17,214 nucleotides of DNA, taken from positions 1 through 17,214 of the forward strand of contig JALSJY010000128.1 in the NCBI GenBank assembly GCA_026989045.1, given 5' to 3'. The translations under genes and the position numbers were made by a program. The DNA is from Hyphomicrobiales bacterium (GTDB lineage Bacteria; Pseudomonadota; Alphaproteobacteria; Rhizobiales; Devosiaceae). Shown one piece after another: positions 14,481-17,214 of the stretch (positions are counted from its first letter, which is position 1; every line of letters begins with the position of its first letter). The notes below the pieces were generated by a model. That model ran no database searches, was not told the DNA's origin, and saw only the letters and a list, made by a program, of their open reading frames with translations.

Positions 14481-14891
14481 ATGTTTCACTCAAAGTTCAA
14501 GGTTTTTATAATTAGTTTATTGGCGCTTATGTTTGCTTCTGTTTCAGCACAATCAGCAGGGTTTGATCCAACAGGACTATGGCAAGCAGATGATGGTGAA
14601 AGCCGTTATGAGGTATCTCTTTGTGGAGATGGAAGCCAGCTTTGTGCTAAGTTGGTCTGGATACAACCTGATAAAATCAAAGCTGCAAATAAGGTCTATA
14701 TTGATACTTATGTAGTCAATAAAATCAGCCGAGCAACAAACCGCGAATGGCGAGGAAAAATCTCTCTTTATGGTCATACAATTTCTGGTAAGGTGACGGC
14801 TATTCACCAAGACAGACTAATGGTAAACGGTTGTGCCTTAATTGTTATTTGTGTTCGCAAAGGGCTAAACAGAATGGCAGCTGCTGAGTGA
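14481..14891 (+). CDS. DUF2147 family secreted protein
   Basis: Predicted periplasmic protein of 136 residues. The ATG at 14481 is chosen because TTGGAG lies 7 bases upstream; an in-frame TTG 12 bases earlier has no ribosome site. A signal peptide covers about 1-26 (ending SAQSA). The mature part begins FDPTGLWQADDGESRYEV and continues SLCGDGSQLCAKLVWI, the hallmark of DUF2147. Such proteins usually form a small beta-barrel-like fold and are of unknown function. A conserved Cys pair (SLCGDGSQLC) may form a disulfide. It is divergent from tdk, sharing a 142-bp intergenic region, and downstream it converges on the EamA transporter. I cannot assign a more exact role. Confidence 0.85.
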   Translation: MFHSKFKVFIISLLALMFASVSAQSAGFDPTGLWQADDGESRYEVSLCGDGSQLCAKLVWIQPDKIKAANKVYIDTYVVNKISRATNREWRGKISLYGHTISGKVTAIHQDRLMVNGCALIVICVRKGLNRMAAAE

Positions 14892-14978
14892 TTTTGCTGT
14901 AATAAGTCCCTATTGCAGGCATACAATGTTCAAAGGATTCTGCCCCCTTAAACTTTTTAATGTTACCCCAATCTCTAA

Positions 14979-15060
14979 TGTCACTCTGAGCAAAGCGAAG
15001 AGTCTTAGAAGAGTCTTATATGATAGGGAAAAGATCTTTTGGCTTCGCTCAAGATGATAA
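14979..15060. repeat. Degenerate REP-like palindrome
   Basis: The left arm at 14979-15006 (starting TGTCACTCTGAGCAAAGCG) and the right arm at about 15031-15059 (AAGATCTTTTGGCTTCGCTC...) are imperfect reverse complements of each other. They match the 12953-13022 palindrome with substitutions and one or two indels. It lies in the 204-bp convergent gap between the DUF2147 gene and the EamA transporter, where it may act as a transcription end for both. Confidence 0.75.
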
Positions 15061-15095
15061 TGAAGCTGAGATAAGGTGGCGTGAAAGGCTTAACC

Positions 15096-15977
15096 TCAAT
15101 TTCTATTTCGCATCATTGCTGGCACGCTTTCGACTAATATTATTGATAAGAAAATCAAAAATGCGCCAAAATATCCGACCAATAACAATCTCTCGCCCAT
15201 AATAACAGCACCGCCAATTGCTGCAAACATACTTTCTCCTGATAGTATTATTGCAGCATTTGCGGGTGGCACATGCATTTGACCAACGGCCTGAAGAGTG
15301 AAGGCAACAGCAGTAGAAAACACACCAGCATATATAATTTCAATCCAGCCAGCACTAATGCCAGCAATTGTAGGGCTTTCAAACACAACAGCCCCTGCGC
15401 TTGAAAAAAGACCAGCAAATAAAAATGGCAAACATGAAACAACAAGCGGTAATTTGCTCATTCGAGCCGCATAGCCAAGACCTAAAACGTGTAAAGCCCA
15501 AAAAACAGCACTAGAAATTACCAGCCAATCACCAAATTTTATTTTCTCAAGTGACCCCCCAGTTAGCAAGAACAACCCTCCCATTGCGAGGGGGACGCAA
15601 AGCCAAACGATATTATGTGGTTTTGTGCGAAAAACTATCAGCAATATCAAAGGAACAAAAAACACATAAAGGCCTGTTAAAAAGCCAGCATTGGTAACAC
15701 TAGTGCTTACCAATCCCCATTGTTGCAACCATGAGCCAATGAAGAAATTAACGCTTAGAAATAATATTATCGCCCATTCTTTTTGGCTTAATTTTATGCC
15801 GCGCTTTTTATATTCTTGCCATGCAAGAGGAGCCACAACCAAACCACCAAGTAAATATCTTGCCCCAATAAAGGTTAGCGGTTCCATGCTATCCATTGCA
15901 GACTTCTGTGCAATAAAAGCAAAGCCCCAAATTGCGGTAGCAAGTATAAGTAATAATGTTGCGCTAAATCTATTCAT
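15096..15977 (-). CDS. EamA/DMT superfamily transporter
   Basis: Inner-membrane exporter of the drug/metabolite transporter superfamily. The 293-residue length and ten predicted membrane segments are standard, as are two EamA repeats, at about 1-135 and 148-285. The first repeat opens with LLLILATAIWGFAFIAQKSAM and includes TFIGARYLLGGLV, typical of the family. The second includes TAVAFTLQAVGQMHVPPANAAIILSGESMFAAIGG. The ATG at 15977 has no clear Shine-Dalgarno sequence, but it gives the usual family N-terminus. The substrate is unknown; members export amino acids or other metabolites. No operon partner is visible, since a terminator separates it from the upstream gene. Confidence 0.92.
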   Translation of the reverse strand: MNRFSATLLLILATAIWGFAFIAQKSAMDSMEPLTFIGARYLLGGLVVAPLAWQEYKKRGIKLSQKEWAIILFLSVNFFIGSWLQQWGLVSTSVTNAGFLTGLYVFFVPLILLIVFRTKPHNIVWLCVPLAMGGLFLLTGGSLEKIKFGDWLVISSAVFWALHVLGLGYAARMSKLPLVVSCLPFLFAGLFSSAGAVVFESPTIAGISAGWIEIIYAGVFSTAVAFTLQAVGQMHVPPANAAIILSGESMFAAIGGAVIMGERLLLVGYFGAFLIFLSIILVESVPAMMRNRN

Positions 15978-16028
15978 ATCAGCTTGGTAGCTGGTTATTA
16001 TAACTCTCGCAATGATAATTTTAGTAAA

Positions 16029-16060
16029 TAAAAACCCCGCTAGAATTTCTCCTAACGGGG
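16029..16060 (-). terminator. Rho-independent terminator of the Spy/LTXXQ-type gene
   Basis: On the minus strand CCCCGTTAG pairs with CTAGCGGGG (9 bp, one G-T) around an 8-base loop and is followed by TTTTTATT. It starts 23 bp after the stop at 16084 and is a strong intrinsic terminator, separating this gene from the EamA transporter. Confidence 0.92.
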
Positions 16061-16083
16061 AGGGTATTTATATTGAAATTGAA

Positions 16084-16692
16084 TTAGTTATTTCGTTTGC
16101 CAAAGCCCTGCACGCCACCAGTTTGTATGCTAGCACCTTGCATTTTCATTGCAGCCTTTTGCTCATCGCTTAGACTATCAAAAAAAGCCTCTAATTTAGG
16201 TAACACTTCATCAATTGCAACAATCATAGCGCTCATATTATTGCGCTGAACATTAAGGCGGGTAATAATATTAACGTCATTCATCGCTACTCCATCTACT
16301 CTTGGGTTAGAGCAGGTGTCAGCATAACCAGTTTGCGCGCTTAGTGCAGAGGTTTTAAGATCATCAAACAGAGATTTTTGTTCAACGTTAAGATTAAATT
16401 TTTCACTTACATTTCCAAATATTGTTTCAAGGCGTGTTGCTCCGTTATTAGAGCAGGCAAAGCTAATGAAACCGCCATTAGCGCCGCGCATTTTATTACC
16501 AGATCGTTGCATTTGACCCTGAGCATGTGCTTTTTGATGCATCTGGTTGAATTTTTGCTGTCCCTGATTTCCTGATCCCGGACCAAAAGCGTAAGCTGCT
16601 GGAGCAAGCGCGACTACAGCTAGAGTTCCTGCAATTGCAGAAGTGATAATGAGGGAAGATTTTTTGAATTTTGTATTTTTTGCATAAATCAT
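16084..16692 (-). CDS. Spy/LTXXQ-motif periplasmic protein
   Basis: Predicted periplasmic protein of 202 residues. The signal peptide spans about 1-35 (PAAYA before FGPG). A Gly/Gln-rich stretch with several His and Met residues (QMHQKAHAQGQMQRSGNKM, about 50-68) could bind metal. The helical part carries two LTxxQ-like motifs, LNVEQ (101-105) and LSDEQ (174-178), as in the Spy/CpxP family of envelope-stress chaperones and metal sensors. The ATG is preceded by AAGGAT at good spacing and a strong terminator follows. It is divergent from a c-type cytochrome, across a region holding a CueR/HmrR-like site. Metal-stress involvement is inferred from context and from the Met/His-rich segment. Confidence 0.8.
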   Translation of the reverse strand: MIYAKNTKFKKSSLIITSAIAGTLAVVALAPAAYAFGPGSGNQGQQKFNQMHQKAHAQGQMQRSGNKMRGANGGFISFACSNNGATRLETIFGNVSEKFNLNVEQKSLFDDLKTSALSAQTGYADTCSNPRVDGVAMNDVNIITRLNVQRNNMSAMIVAIDEVLPKLEAFFDSLSDEQKAAMKMQGASIQTGGVQGFGKRNN

Positions 16693-16861
16693 GGCTATAT
16701 CCTTAATATTTATTCTTTTGGAGGTCTAAAATATGATCAATATTTATCAATCTATAAGCAACATAAATGAGCCAAACTTTCCGCAACATGACGCACAGAT
16801 GAAAAATTGGTAATGCTGTTAAGGTTTGTTTTTACTTCACGCTTTTGTGAATAGGAGATTG

Positions 16862-16892
16862 TTGACCTTCCACTAGGTGGAAGCGCTAGCCA
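16862..16892 (+). promoter_or_regulatory. CueR/HmrR-like (MerR family) promoter upstream of the cytochrome gene
   Basis: A perfect dyad CTTCCACTAGGTGGAAG (16867-16883) sits inside a promoter with -35 TTGACC (16862-16867), a spacer of exactly 19 bp, and a -10-like TAGCCA (16887-16892). The over-long 19-bp spacer overlapping a CCTTCC...GGAAG dyad is the known design of copper-responsive CueR/HmrR promoters, for example TTGACCTTCC at E. coli copA. The -10 is 44 bp before the cytochrome ATG. The right half-site ends in C rather than G, a single departure. Confidence 0.7.
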
Positions 16893-16935
16893 TTAAGTAA
16901 CAATTTTATATAATATACTGCTTAGGGTTTGTATA

Positions 16936-17214
16936 ATGTTAAATAAATTAAAAGAAAAAATGACACCAATTATAATTGGCGTGTTTTTACTTGGTGGTGC
17001 TTATATTATGTTTACAAATAATAATGGCTCAAACCCAAGCGCTTCAGCACAAATTGTTGATGTAAAAGTGCCGCAATTATCTAAAGTAGCTAAACAGGGT
17101 GAGGTTTTATTTAACGAGAGCTGCGCTTCTTGTCATGGTGCAAATGCTGGTGGTAGCGATAAAGCTCCCTCACTCATATTAGGCATATATAACCCCGGTC
17201 ATCATGCTGATGAA
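16936..17214 (+). CDS. Membrane-anchored c-type cytochrome, 3' end cut by window edge
   Basis: The first 93 codons of a c-type cytochrome. Residues 9-26 form a hydrophobic signal or anchor segment (MTPIIIGVFLLGGAYIMF). They are followed by a short linker and KQGEVLFNESCASCHGANAGG, which holds the haem-attachment motif CASCH. GSDKAPSLIL follows, as in cytochrome c domains of class I. The ATG at 16936 has an AGGG site 8 bases upstream. The axial Met and the rest of the protein are outside the window, so the subclass is undetermined. The position just downstream of a CueR/HmrR-like promoter suggests induction by copper or a related signal. Confidence 0.88.
   Translation, partial: MLNKLKEKMTPIIIGVFLLGGAYIMFTNNNGSNPSASAQIVDVKVPQLSKVAKQGEVLFNESCASCHGANAGGSDKAPSLILGIYNPGHHADE

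Noticed and set aside
15020..15202. Short plus-strand open frame starting MIGKRSFGFAQDDN
   Set aside because: Its beginning is the translated right arm of the degenerate REP-like palindrome and the rest is antisense to the EamA transporter. Such repeat-derived frames are a common annotation artefact.
16836..16851. TTCAC/GTGAA inverted repeat upstream of the CueR-like promoter
   Set aside because: Five-base arms only, with no known site spacing; not enough to call an operator.

Overview
The window looks like chromosomal DNA of a low-G+C alphaproteobacterium, probably of the Hyphomicrobiales (Rhizobiales) type. The grounds are a UvrB with a long N-terminal extension carrying a GFAEAPQA-like motif, a rhizobial-style DUF2147 protein, a complete TRAP transporter, and an alphaproteobacterial type II thymidine kinase. 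The genus cannot be named from the sequence. No tRNA, rRNA, CRISPR array or transposase gene was seen.

Layout. (1) 1-1598: a Na+/phosphate symporter-family gene with a PhoU-like tail, cut by the left edge. (2) 1609-4477, minus strand: a TRAP transporter operon in the order dctP, dctQ, dctM, with a hairpin between dctP and dctQ and a 14-bp perfect palindrome upstream of dctP. (3) 4790-9931: five paralogous small secreted proteins, each with its own leader and most with their own terminator. Four combine an SH3b domain with beta/gamma-crystallin-like (peptidase inhibitor I36-like) Greek-key motifs, and the fifth keeps only the crystallin part. A small potassium-channel gene on the other strand interrupts the row. 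(4) 10051-12720: uvrB. (5) 12721-13154: a convergent intergenic region packed with palindromic repeats. (6) 13155-14338, minus strand: tdk and a yciA-type acyl-CoA thioesterase, as an operon. (7) 14481-14891: a DUF2147 secreted protein. (8) 15096-15977, minus strand: an EamA/DMT exporter. (9) 16084-16692, minus strand: a Spy/LTXXQ-type periplasmic protein. Divergent from it at 16936 is the start of a membrane-anchored c-type cytochrome, cut by the right edge.

Three signals stand out. First, a G+C-rich modular palindromic repeat of about 130-145 bp lies in frame inside uvrB (N-terminal linker) and forms the C-terminal tail of tdk. Part of it recurs between uvrB and yciA. This resembles the protein-gene-embedded palindromic elements known from Rickettsia, but in a different genome. 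Second, the row of secreted SH3b/crystallin paralogues shows graded loss of the Ca2+-binding motif N/D-N/D-X-X-S/T-S: intact in the first three genes, broken in the last two. Third, the region between the Spy-like gene and the cytochrome holds a 17-bp dyad inside a 19-bp promoter spacer, the architecture of CueR/HmrR-type (MerR family) copper-responsive promoters. This suggests a metal-stress link for the cytochrome and perhaps for the Spy-like protein.
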